DNA from: Acidimangrovimonas pyrenivorans | GTDB lineage: Bacteria; Pseudomonadota; Alphaproteobacteria; Rhodobacterales; Rhodobacteraceae | Length of the DNA: 64,000 nt | Assembly: GCF_042643245.1 (NCBI RefSeq) | Contig: NZ_JBHRSK010000005.1 | Coordinates: 1-64,000 of the forward strand | Reading direction: 5' to 3' | Notes under the pieces: model-generated | The model's database searches: none | What the model was told of the DNA's origin: nothing | What the model saw: only the letters and a program-made list of their open reading frames with translations | Part shown: positions 28,508 to 36,713 of the stretch, in pieces | Position numbering within the stretch: the stretch's first letter is position 1 | Layout of the letters: every line of letters begins with the position of its first letter | Position numbers and translations under genes: made by a program

Positions 28508-28613
28508 GCAGTTTCCCCTTTCCCTCCGCATAGACGATCCCGCGCCCGCCGTCACCTGCCCGGGCCATAACATTCACGTGGACAAGCGGGGGGCGCGCGC
28601 CTATGCCGCGGGC

Positions 28614-28865
28614 ATGACGACGGATAGCCGGGATGACAAGGTCGACGCCGAGGTAGATGCGCTGGGGCTGCTGTGCCCGCTGCCGGTGCTGAAGGCGCGC
28701 AAGCGGCTGCTGGAGATGGCGCCGGGCGCGGTGCTGCGGCTGGTGGCGAGCGACCCGGCCGCGATCGTCGACATGCCCCATTTCTGCGCCCAGGCCGGGC
28801 ACGCGCTGCTGGCGATGGAAGAAAGCGCCGGCCGGGTGACGTTCCTGATCCGCCGCGGCGGCTGA
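28614..28865 (+). CDS. TusA/SirA-family sulfur-carrier-like protein
   Basis: This 83-residue protein has the family motif CPLPVLKARK, in which the first Cys normally carries a persulfide. The fold pattern (beta-alpha-beta, then VDMPHFCAQAGHALL) fits the TusA family. It lies divergently next to ccdA, in a thiol or sulfur context. It could serve tRNA 2-thiolation, cofactor sulfuration or another sulfur relay; the sequence does not decide. Confidence 0.85.
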   Translation: MTTDSRDDKVDAEVDALGLLCPLPVLKARKRLLEMAPGAVLRLVASDPAAIVDMPHFCAQAGHALLAMEESAGRVTFLIRRGG

Positions 28866-28909
28866 GCCGGGCGTCGCCCTTCACCCGCGCCCTGCCCCGG
28901 CAAAGGAAA

Positions 28910-28938
28910 AGGGCGCCGGAGTTGCCCCCCGGCGCCCT
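28910..28938 (-). terminator. Rho-independent terminator of rne
   Basis: A perfect 10-bp stem (28910-28919 with 28929-28938) has a 9-base loop. On the minus strand it is followed directly by TTTTCCTTT, a good U-tract. It lies 19 bases beyond the rne stop. The same hairpin may also stop the convergent TusA-like transcript, but there the downstream T run is weak. Confidence 0.85.
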
Positions 28939-28956
28939 GGATTTCCTGCGACAGCC

Positions 28957-31900
28957 TCAGCGGCCGAGCGACCACCAGCCGCGGCGCTTGGGCTTCGGCT
29001 TGGCCTCCGGTTCCGGCGCGGCGCCGGCGGCCTCGGCCACCGGTTCGGGCACCTTCTCCTCGGCCGGACCCTCCTCGGCTACCGCCGGGGCGGCCGGGGC
29101 TGCTTCAGGAGCGGCCTCCGCCGCGACAGGCTCCTCGGCCGGGGTCACCGCCTCGGGTTCCGCCGGGGCCACGGGTTCCGTCGGGGCCTCGGCGGCCGCT
29201 TCCACGGCCTCGGCAGCGGGTTCCGCGACCGGAGCGGGGGCCGCCTCGGCTTCCGCGGCGGCCTCTGCCGGGGCCGCGGGCTCGACCGCCTTCTTCGTGG
29301 TCCGGCGGCGGCGGGTCGGCTTCTTCGGCTTCTCGGGCACCGCTTCGGCCGCGACCGCCTCGGCGGTTTCGGCCGGGGCTTCCGCGCCCTCGGCCGCTTC
29401 GGCCGGGGTCTCTGTCGGGGCCTCGGCCGGTGCCTCGGTCGGGGCCGCTGCCGCGGCTTCCGTCGGCGCCTCGACCGCGGCCTCGGCGGGCGTTTCCGCC
29501 GCCTCCTCGGCCTTGGCCTTGCCACGTCCGCGCCCACCGCGGCTGCGGCGCTTCTTCGGCGCGGCCTCCGCGGCCTCTTCCGTCACCTCGGCCGGAGCCT
29601 CGGCAGTGGCTTCGGCGCTGGCTTCCGCGGCAGCTTCGACACTGGCTTCAGCTGCGGCTTCGGCCGTCTCGGCGGGCTGTTCCTCGCCGGCCTGCGCCTC
29701 GGCCGCCTCGCCGCCAGTCTCGCCGCCGCTCTCGCCGTTGCCGTTGCCCTTGCGGCGCCGGCGCCGGCGCCGCTTCTTGCGCGGCGCCTGGCCCTCGTCG
29801 CCCTCGGCCGGGGTCTCGGCCTCGGCCTCGATCTCTTCCTCCTCCTCGACCGGCTCGGGCATCGCCGTCATGTCGATCGACACCACCGGCGCCGTCGCCT
29901 CGACGACGCGGGTCGCGGTCTTGAACTTCTCGATGGTGAAATCGGGGCTGACCAGCGACGGGTCGGCCTCGACCCGCACCGACATGCCGTAGCGCGCCTC
30001 GATCGTCGCGACATGCTCGCGCTTCTGGTTCATCAGGAAGTTGACGATGGCGATCGGCGCCTTGAGCAGCACCTCGCGCGAGCGTTTCCGCGTGCCCTCT
30101 TCCTCGAGCGCGCGCAGGATCTGCAGCGCCAGGCTGTCATCTGAGCGGATCAGGCCGGTGCCGTGACAATGCGGGCAGGGCTGGGTGGTGCTTTCCAGCA
30201 TCCCCGGCCGCAACCGCTGGCGCGACATCTCGAGCAGGCCGAAGCCCGAGATCCGGCCGACCTGGATGCGGGCACGGTCGGTCTTGAGCTTGTCCTTCAG
30301 CTTCTTCTCGACGGCGGCGTTGTTCTTGCGCTCTTCCATGTCGATGAAGTCGATGACGATCAGGCCGGCCAGGTCGCGCAGGCGCAGCTGGCGGGCGACC
30401 TCCTCGGCCGCCTCGAGGTTGGTCTTGGTCGCGGTGTCCTCGATCGAGCCTTCCTTGGTCGCCCGGCCGGAGTTGACGTCGATGGCGACCAGCGCCTCGG
30501 TCACGCCGATGACGATATAGCCGCCCGACTTGAGCTGGACCACCGGGTTGAACATGCCGCTCAGGTAGCTTTCGACCTGGAAGCGGGCGAAGAGCGGCAG
30601 CGGATCGGTGTATTGCTTCACGTTCTTGGCGTGGGACGGCATGATCATCTTCATGAAGTCCTTGGCCACGCGGTAGCCCTCGGCGCCCTCGACCAGCACC
30701 TCGTCGATCTCGCGATTGTAGAGGTCGCGGATCGAACGCTTTATCAGGTTGCCTTCCTCGTAGATCGGGGCCGGCGCGATCGACTTCAGCGTCAATTCGC
30801 GGATCTGCTCCCACAGCCGCATCAGGTATTCGTAATCGCGCTTGATCTCGGCCTTGGTGCGCTTGGCGCCGGCGGTGCGGATGATCAGCCCGGCGCCTTC
30901 CGGCACCTTGATCTCCGAGGCGATCTCTTTCAGCTTCTTGCGGTCGGCGGCCTGGGTGATCTTGCGGCTGATGCCACCGCCGCGGGCGGTGTTCGGCATC
31001 AGCACGCAGTAGCGGCCGGCAAGCGACAGGTAGGTGGTCAGCGCCGCGCCCTTGTTGCCGCGCTCTTCCTTGACGACCTGGACCAGCATGATCTGCCGGA
31101 CCTTGATGACTTCCTGGATCTTGTAGCGGCGCGGCCGCGGTTTGCGCGGCTGGCGGATTTCCTCGGTCACGTCCTCGTCGGCGACCGACTCGATCTCGTC
31201 GTCGAGCTCGGTGGCGTGGTCCATGGCGCGGTAGGTCTCGTCCTCTTCCTCGCCATTGTCGTCGCCGTTCTCGGCGGCCTTGTCGTCCTTGGCGGCCGGC
31301 TCTTCGCCCTGCGCCTCTTCGACCGAGGCCTCGGCCTCGGCCTTGTCTTCGGCGGCCGCGCCTTCGGTGGCCGTGTCCTCGGCAGCCGCCTCGGTGGCGT
31401 CCTCGGTGGCTTCGACCGGAGCCTCGGCGCTGTCGGCCTCCGCCGCCTCGGGCTTGGCCTCCTCGGCGACGTAGAGCGCGTCGGCGCCCTTGTCCTCGCC
31501 CAGATCGACGACGGCCATGCCCTCGATCGGGGCAGCCTCGGCCGGCGCGTCCCCGGCCGGCGTCGCCTCGGCGGTCTCGACCGCGTCGGCGCTGGTCACG
31601 GCCTCGGCGGCCGAGCTGGACTTGCGGCGCGAGCGGCGCTTGCGGCCCCCGCCCTTGCCTTCCTTGCCGTCGTCCTCGTCCTGGGCGGCGGCATAGGCGC
31701 GTTCCTCGGCCAGCAGCGCCTCGCGGTCCGCAGTCGGGATCTGGTAATAATCGGGGTGGATCTCGGAAAAGGCGAGGAACCCGTGCCGGTTGCCGCCGTA
31801 ATCGACGAAGGCCGCCTGCAGCGACGGTTCGACCCGAGTGACCTTCGCGAGATAGATATTTCCGGCGAGTTGCCGCTTGTTTACCGTTTCAAAGTCGAAT

Positions 31901-31980
31901 TCCTCGACCTTGTTGCCGTCCACCACCACGACGCGGGTCTCTTCCGCGTGGGTGGCGTCGATGAGCATCTTCTTAGCCAT
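28957..31980 (-). CDS. rne: Ribonuclease E
   Basis: This 1007-residue endoribonuclease is the core of RNA decay and processing. The S1 domain is split by a long acidic, Ala/Glu-rich insert (about 100-270), as in many alphaproteobacterial RNase E proteins. The catalytic DNase I-like domain has Asp at about 501 in AIDVNSGR and a second one in IDFIDMEERK. The zinc-link cysteines that hold dimers together are C602 and C605 (CPHCHG). The C-terminal 270 residues are low-complexity Ala/Glu/Pro, with basic patches (KKRRRRRRR; KPKPKRRGWW) that probably bind RNA and partners. The start at 31980 gives the conserved MAKKMLIDATH; a GTG at 31995 is possible. Confidence 0.96.
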   Translation of the reverse strand: MAKKMLIDATHAEETRVVVVDGNKVEEFDFETVNKRQLAGNIYLAKVTRVEPSLQAAFVDYGGNRHGFLAFSEIHPDYYQIPTADREALLAEERAYAAAQDEDDGKEGKGGGRKRRSRRKSSSAAEAVTSADAVETAEATPAGDAPAEAAPIEGMAVVDLGEDKGADALYVAEEAKPEAAEADSAEAPVEATEDATEAAAEDTATEGAAAEDKAEAEASVEEAQGEEPAAKDDKAAENGDDNGEEEDETYRAMDHATELDDEIESVADEDVTEEIRQPRKPRPRRYKIQEVIKVRQIMLVQVVKEERGNKGAALTTYLSLAGRYCVLMPNTARGGGISRKITQAADRKKLKEIASEIKVPEGAGLIIRTAGAKRTKAEIKRDYEYLMRLWEQIRELTLKSIAPAPIYEEGNLIKRSIRDLYNREIDEVLVEGAEGYRVAKDFMKMIMPSHAKNVKQYTDPLPLFARFQVESYLSGMFNPVVQLKSGGYIVIGVTEALVAIDVNSGRATKEGSIEDTATKTNLEAAEEVARQLRLRDLAGLIVIDFIDMEERKNNAAVEKKLKDKLKTDRARIQVGRISGFGLLEMSRQRLRPGMLESTTQPCPHCHGTGLIRSDDSLALQILRALEEEGTRKRSREVLLKAPIAIVNFLMNQKREHVATIEARYGMSVRVEADPSLVSPDFTIEKFKTATRVVEATAPVVSIDMTAMPEPVEEEEEIEAEAETPAEGDEGQAPRKKRRRRRRRKGNGNGESGGETGGEAAEAQAGEEQPAETAEAAAEASVEAAAEASAEATAEAPAEVTEEAAEAAPKKRRSRGGRGRGKAKAEEAAETPAEAAVEAPTEAAAAAPTEAPAEAPTETPAEAAEGAEAPAETAEAVAAEAVPEKPKKPTRRRRTTKKAVEPAAPAEAAAEAEAAPAPVAEPAAEAVEAAAEAPTEPVAPAEPEAVTPAEEPVAAEAAPEAAPAAPAVAEEGPAEEKVPEPVAEAAGAAPEPEAKPKPKRRGWWSLGR

Positions 31981-32505
31981 TCTTTTCCATTGCACCGGCG
32001 CAAACGCCCGGGCGCCGGCGCCGGTCTTGCGACGGGTTCCGGCGGGCGGGCAGATTGCGGCGGGTGACTTGTTCGGGCGACGGAGTATCCCTGACCAAGA
32101 CGAACGAATGCGGCGGAGCGCCCTTGCGAGCCTCCGGTTCCCTGCCTGTTCAGTCCTGCGCAGTCCATCGCGGTTCTATCCTAGGCGCCGGGGGCGGCGC
32201 CCATCTGAAAAGCCCGTTTTGTCAGTGACTTGTCGGGCAAACTTGCGGCCATTCTGGCCAATCGGTCTGCTGGATTCCGGGCCCCGGCCCCGGGCCGGTC
32301 GTCGAATGCAGCAGCGAAACTGGTGCCGCGGCGCGTCCTTTCGAGACGACCCCGCGTTCGCCGACATTAGCGGCTGGCGATGGTAAAAGACAATGGCTAT
32401 TTCGCTTTGCGCGCGCATCGGGGGACAAAGACGGGGCGAAACGCATGACGGGGGCACGCCGCCCCCGCCATCGAATCGCTGTCTTTTCGGCGCCCTCCGG
32501 CCGGC
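31981..32505. other. Intergenic region holding the rne leader and dctD 3' end
   Basis: There is no credible gene in these 525 bases. The part nearest 31980 must hold the rne promoter and leader on the minus strand; RNase E leaders are often long and autoregulated. The sequence contains several G/C palindromes (for example CCGGGCCCCGGCCCCGGG near 32277-32294), but I could not identify a convincing -35/-10 pair. A terminator-like hairpin lies close to dctD. Confidence 0.5.
32449..32467 (-). terminator. Probable terminator after dctD
   Basis: A perfect 7-bp stem CGGGGGC/GCCCCCG (32449-32455 with 32461-32467) has a 5-base loop. It lies about 40 bases beyond the dctD stop on the minus strand. The following T run is short (TTTCG further on), so it may depend on other factors. 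Confidence 0.5.
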
Positions 32506-33837
32506 TCAGACGTAGTCCGAACGGCTGAGGCCGTATTTCGCCATCTTCTCGTTCAGCGTCCGCCGCGGCAGGCAGAGCTCTTCCATCACGTTGACGATCG
32601 AGCCCTTGTGGCGCCGCATCGTGTTGTCGATCAGCATCCGCTCGAAGGCCTCGACATATTCCTTCAGCGGCTTGCCCTCGGTGGTGATCGCCGGGCTGGC
32701 CTGGTCGTCCTCGGGCATCAAGAGCGAGGCGATCGAGCCGGTGCCGCGGCGGTTCTGCAGCACTGCGCGCTCGGCGACGTTGACCAGCTGGCGGACATTG
32801 CCCGGCCACGGCGCCTGCAGCAGCTGCGCCGCCTCCTGCGCCGTCACCTCGGGCGCGTCGCAACCGTATTCCTCGGCGAATTGCTCGGTCAGGCGGTTGA
32901 ACAGGGTCAGGATGTCCTCGCCCCGCGTCCGCAGCGGCGGCAGCACGATCTTCAGCGCCGCCAGCCGGTAATAGAGGTCGGGGCGCAGCGCGTCCTCGAC
33001 GGTGCGGCCGGGGGCGTGATCGTTGCAGATGGCGACGATCCGGGTCTCGGCCGGGCTGCCCTGCTCGTTGATGAAGGTCAGCAGCCGGGCCTGCAGCCCC
33101 TGGCTCAGCGCCTCGACATCCTCGAGGCACAGGGTGCCGCCGCGGGCCTCCTCGACCAGCGGCAGGCTGGCGCCCTCCTCGGTCGGGCCGAACAGCTTCT
33201 GTCCCAGCGTGTCCTCGGCATAGGCGGCGCAGGAGACGGCGACGAACTTGCGCCCGGCGCGCGGCCCGACGGCGTGCAGCGCATGGGCGACCAGGGTCTT
33301 GCCGGTGCCGGTCTCGCCGTCGATCAGGACGTGACCGTCGGCCTGGCCGAGATCGAGGATGTCCTCGCGCAGCCGCTCCATCACCGGCGACGAGCCGATC
33401 AGCTTCTTCATCAGCACGGTGCCGTCGGAAAGCTCGCGCCGCAGCGCCCGGTTGTCCAGCGTCAGCCGGCGCATCTGGGTGGCGCGCTTGGCCAGCTCGA
33501 TCATGCGGTCGGGATTGAACGGCTTCTCGAGGAAGTCGAAGGCCCCCAGCCGCATCGCCTCGACCGCCATCGGCACGTCGCCATGGCCGGTGATCATGAT
33601 CACCGGCAGCGCCGAATCCATGCTCATCAATCGCTTCAGCAGCGCCATGCCGTCCATGCCCGGCATCTTGATATCGCTCACGACCACGCCGGGGAAATCG
33701 GCCGGGATGCCCTTCAGCGCCTCCTCGGCCGAGGCGAAGGTCTCGGTATCGAATCCCGACAGCGCCAGCCACTGGCTGATCGACTGCCGCATGTCCTGTT
33801 CGTCATCGACGATGGCGACTTTCATGGCGCGCGTCAT
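32506..33837 (-). CDS. dctD: DctD-like C4-dicarboxylate response regulator without GAFTGA
   Basis: This 443-residue regulator has a receiver domain with phospho-acceptor Asp at about 55 (VVVSDIKMPG), an AAA+ domain with Walker A GETGTGKT (174-181), and a Fis-type C-terminal helix-turn-helix (CLPRRTLNEKMAKYG). The sigma-54 contact loop is missing: after KLFG the sequence runs PTEEGASLPLVEEARGG with no GAFTGA and about six residues fewer. Walker B reads LCLED instead of LFLDE. It therefore probably does not activate sigma-54 RNA polymerase in the usual way. The start at 33837 has GAGGA upstream; ATG at 33825 is an alternative. It is paired with dctB seven bases upstream. Confidence 0.85.
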   Translation of the reverse strand: MTRAMKVAIVDDEQDMRQSISQWLALSGFDTETFASAEEALKGIPADFPGVVVSDIKMPGMDGMALLKRLMSMDSALPVIMITGHGDVPMAVEAMRLGAFDFLEKPFNPDRMIELAKRATQMRRLTLDNRALRRELSDGTVLMKKLIGSSPVMERLREDILDLGQADGHVLIDGETGTGKTLVAHALHAVGPRAGRKFVAVSCAAYAEDTLGQKLFGPTEEGASLPLVEEARGGTLCLEDVEALSQGLQARLLTFINEQGSPAETRIVAICNDHAPGRTVEDALRPDLYYRLAALKIVLPPLRTRGEDILTLFNRLTEQFAEEYGCDAPEVTAQEAAQLLQAPWPGNVRQLVNVAERAVLQNRRGTGSIASLLMPEDDQASPAITTEGKPLKEYVEAFERMLIDNTMRRHKGSIVNVMEELCLPRRTLNEKMAKYGLSRSDYV

Positions 33838-33844
33838 GCATTCC

Positions 33845-35620
33845 TCATTCGGCTGCCTCGACTTCCTTGCTCAATATGGGGAGTTGCACTTCGAATACAG
33901 CCCCCCCGCCCTCGGCGTTATGTGCCGTGAGCCGACCGCCCAGGTCGTTGACGATCCCCGAGGAAATGGCAAGCCCCAGGCCGACGCCCTCGCCCGGGCG
34001 CTTGGTGGTGTAGAACGGCTCGAACAGGGTATCGAGATCGGCGATGCCGTGGCCGTTGTCGCGCACCGTCAGCGTCGCCGTCTCGCCGGCCGAGAGCAGC
34101 AGGTCGATCTGCGGCTCGGGCGTGTCCTTGGTGGCGTCGAGCGCGTTGCGCAGCAGGTTGATGATCACCTGCTCCAGACGGATGCGGTCGGCCATCACCC
34201 GGACCGGCTGACGCGGCAGCGAGCGGTTGATCTTGACCAGCCGGCGCTTGAGCTGCGGCTCCATCATCGACAGCGCCGAGGACACGCAAAGCCGAACGTC
34301 CACGGGCTCGAACGCCTCTCCGCCCTTGCGCGCGTAGCTCTTGAGCTGGCGGGTGATCGCCCCCATCCGCTCGATCAGGTCGTCGATGCGCTGGAACGAC
34401 GACAGCGCCTCGTCCGGGCGCCGGCGCTGGAGCAGCAGACGGGCGCCGGCAAGGTAGGTCTTCATCGCCGCCAGCGGCTGGTTCAGCTCGTGCGAAACCG
34501 CCGCCGACATCTCGCCCAGCGCGGCCAGTTTCTCGCTCTGCGCCAGGGTCTGCTCGGCCACCTCGAGGTTCTTCTCGGCCTTCTCGCGTTCGGCGATTTC
34601 CCGCTGCAGACGGGCGTTTAGGAGGCGAAGTTCCGCCGATTCCTGCTGGAACACGACCGAGCGCGACCAGGCCTTGCGCGACAGCAGGTAGAAGGCCAGC
34701 GCCAGCAGAATCGCGAAGCCCATGATCTCGAGCGCGAGGAAGGCGTTCACCCGTTCGCGCACGGAATCGTATTTGGTGTAGGAGATCAGCTTCCAGCCGC
34801 GGAACGGGATCCGGGCCTGGTTGCGCATCACCGCCTCGCCGCGCAGATAGGCGTCGGGCGGCACTTGGGTCCAGTCGGCGGTGGCCTTGATCGCGCGCTC
34901 GATCGCCGAGGGCGCGTCGCGCACCGCCAGCGCCTCTTCCATCGTCAGCCCGCGCCAGCTCGGCTCGGTCGACAGGATGATGTGGCCCGAGCTGTCGGTC
35001 ACCAGCACCGCGTCGGCGAAGCCGGCCCAGCTGCGCTCGTATTTCATCAGGTCGACCTCGACGACGATGACGCCGACCGGCTTGGTGTCCGACAGCACCG
35101 AGCGCGAGAAGGTGAACTCGTAGCCGCCGCTATCGCGCTTGGTCGAGCTGAACACCGTGTCCTTGGCGCGCTGCGCCTCGACGAAGGCGGGCGAGGCGCG
35201 CAGGTTCTGGCCGATGCGGTTGCGGTCGGTCGCCGCCACCACCCGGCCGTGATTGTCGAGCAGCAGGATCGAGGCGGCGCCGATCTCGCCCTGCAGCATG
35301 ATCAGCCGCTGCGAGGTCACCGAGTAGTCGCCGCTGATCAGTGCCCCGATCAGCGCCGGATCGCGGCCCAGCAGCAGCGGCACGACCGAGTTGCGCTGCA
35401 GCTCGGACATGACGTTGCCGCTGTAGAGGGCGAGGCGGAGCTCGGCGCGGTTGCGCGTGGTCTCGGTATAGCGCTGGGTCAGCCAGTTGTTGGTCACCCA
35501 GACCACGGCGACGGCGACGGTCAGCAGCAGGCCGATGACCAGCCGCACCCGCCAGCTGAAGCGGCGGGGCAGATCGGCCGGGTCGGGCTCGGGCCCTTGT
35601 GTGACCAGGGGGTTCGCCAT
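33845..35620 (-). CDS. dctB: DctB-like C4-dicarboxylate sensor histidine kinase
   Basis: This 591-residue kinase has a membrane helix at about 25-45 and a periplasmic double-PAS-like sensor region (about 45-285) with features known from DctB (ILLLDNHGRVVAATDRNRIG; YEFTFSR). A second membrane helix follows at about 293-313, then a coiled coil. The phospho-acceptor His is at about 377 in AVSHELNQPLAAM, and the ATPase domain has the N-box LLRNALDAT and G-box GVGLGLAIS. It should sense succinate, malate or fumarate and phosphorylate DctD. No dct transporter genes are in the window. The start at 35620 is preferred to an upstream TTG at 35656. Confidence 0.85.
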   Translation of the reverse strand: MANPLVTQGPEPDPADLPRRFSWRVRLVIGLLLTVAVAVVWVTNNWLTQRYTETTRNRAELRLALYSGNVMSELQRNSVVPLLLGRDPALIGALISGDYSVTSQRLIMLQGEIGAASILLLDNHGRVVAATDRNRIGQNLRASPAFVEAQRAKDTVFSSTKRDSGGYEFTFSRSVLSDTKPVGVIVVEVDLMKYERSWAGFADAVLVTDSSGHIILSTEPSWRGLTMEEALAVRDAPSAIERAIKATADWTQVPPDAYLRGEAVMRNQARIPFRGWKLISYTKYDSVRERVNAFLALEIMGFAILLALAFYLLSRKAWSRSVVFQQESAELRLLNARLQREIAEREKAEKNLEVAEQTLAQSEKLAALGEMSAAVSHELNQPLAAMKTYLAGARLLLQRRRPDEALSSFQRIDDLIERMGAITRQLKSYARKGGEAFEPVDVRLCVSSALSMMEPQLKRRLVKINRSLPRQPVRVMADRIRLEQVIINLLRNALDATKDTPEPQIDLLLSAGETATLTVRDNGHGIADLDTLFEPFYTTKRPGEGVGLGLAISSGIVNDLGGRLTAHNAEGGGAVFEVQLPILSKEVEAAE

Positions 35621-35678
35621 GGCCGCCAGATTACGCGGCCCGGTGCCCGCGCTCAAGCGCGCCTGCGCCGGCTCGGGG

Positions 35679-36347
35679 TCAGGCCAGCGCCATCGTGCTC
35701 ATCAACGAGCGGAAAAGCACCAATCCGTCGCTGCCGCCCTGGGCCGCGTCGATCCGCCGCTCCGGATGGGGCATCATCCCCAGCACCCGGCGGTTCGAGG
35801 ACAGCACCCCGGCGATGTCGGCGACCGAGCCGTTCGGGTTGTCGACATAGGTGAAGGCGATCCGGTCCTCGTCGCGCAGCTGCGCCACCAGCTCGGGCCC
35901 GGCGGTGTAGTTGCCGTCGTGATGCGCCACCGGGATCTGGGCGACGTCGCCCTTTTCCCAGCCCGAGGTGAAGGCGCTATGCGCCGTCTCGACCCGCAGC
36001 CCGACCGTCTTGCAGACGAATTTCAGCCCGGCATTGCGCATCAGCACGCCCGGCAGCAGCCCGGTTTCGGTCAGCACCTGGAAGCCGTTGCAGATGCCCA
36101 GCACATAGCCGCCGCGCTCGCCATGCCGGGCCACGGCCTGGGCGATCGGCGAGCGCCCGGCGATGGCGCCGCAGCGCAGGTAGTCGCCGAAGGAGAAGCC
36201 GCCGGGCAGGCCGACGATGTCGATGCCCTCGGGCAGCGCGGTCTCCTTGTGCCAGACCTTGGTGACCTCGGCGCCGACGGCCTCGAAGGCCACGGCGAGA
36301 TCACGGTCGCAATTCGATCCGGGGAAGGTGATGACGGCAGCTTTCAC
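35679..36347 (-). CDS. purQ: Phosphoribosylformylglycinamidine synthase, glutaminase subunit
   Basis: This 222-residue class I glutamine amidotransferase supplies ammonia to PurL in purine synthesis. The nucleophile Cys is at about 86 in GICNGFQ. The catalytic His-Glu pair is in MMPHPER. Its partner purS lies 1.4 kb upstream in the same orientation, separated by an alcohol dehydrogenase gene, and purL is not in the window. Confidence 0.95.
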   Translation of the reverse strand: MKAAVITFPGSNCDRDLAVAFEAVGAEVTKVWHKETALPEGIDIVGLPGGFSFGDYLRCGAIAGRSPIAQAVARHGERGGYVLGICNGFQVLTETGLLPGVLMRNAGLKFVCKTVGLRVETAHSAFTSGWEKGDVAQIPVAHHDGNYTAGPELVAQLRDEDRIAFTYVDNPNGSVADIAGVLSSNRRVLGMMPHPERRIDAAQGGSDGLVLFRSLMSTMALA

Positions 36348-36713
36348 GGCGAACCTCCAATGGGCTGGAATGCCCCGCTCCTAGCGCAAAGCCGTCGATG
36401 CCGCCAGTGAAAAGCTGTCAGGCAAGGGCTCCCGCCGGGAAGAAACCACGGGTTTATCCAAGTACAACACGAACCGCGCGGCGCCTGCCCGTGGGGAGGC
36501 GCTCCGACGCCCGAACGTTGCGGTTTATACTGCCATCCACCTCTTCCGCCGGAAGCCAGCGCGCGGCCCCCAAAGCGCCTCCCCGCCGGGACGGGCAGGC
36601 GCTGCGCGGCAGCTACGCCTTGATTCCGCGCCAGAAGGGCACCGCAACCGGCCTCGGAGGCCAGCCTAGCGCCGAAACAACGTCCGGCTGTCGGGCTACA
36701 TGCCCCGCCCCGC
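36348..36713. other. Intergenic region with a large inverted repeat, upstream of purQ
   Basis: There is no credible gene in 366 bases. The main structure is an imperfect inverted repeat with arms of about 30 bases. The purQ promoter is presumably near 36350-36450 on the minus strand, where AT-rich words such as AAAGCTGTC and GTTTATCC occur, but I cannot assign it. Confidence 0.5.
36474..36609. repeat. Imperfect inverted repeat, arms about 30 bp
   Basis: The left arm at 36474-36503 and the right arm at 36574-36609 are reverse complements over about 29 positions. One mismatch near the outer end and an extra six bases (CCCGGC) in the right arm interrupt the pairing. The interior is 70 bases. 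Transcribed on either strand it would form a long stable hairpin. It lies just past the alcohol dehydrogenase stop (minus strand), so a terminator or a small mobile-repeat remnant are both possible. Confidence 0.7.

Noticed and set aside
30163..32067. 634-codon open frame opposite rne
   Set aside because: It is the mirror of the rne reading frame in high-GC DNA. Its composition (Leu, Gly, Val, Arg-rich without domains) is typical of antisense shadows.
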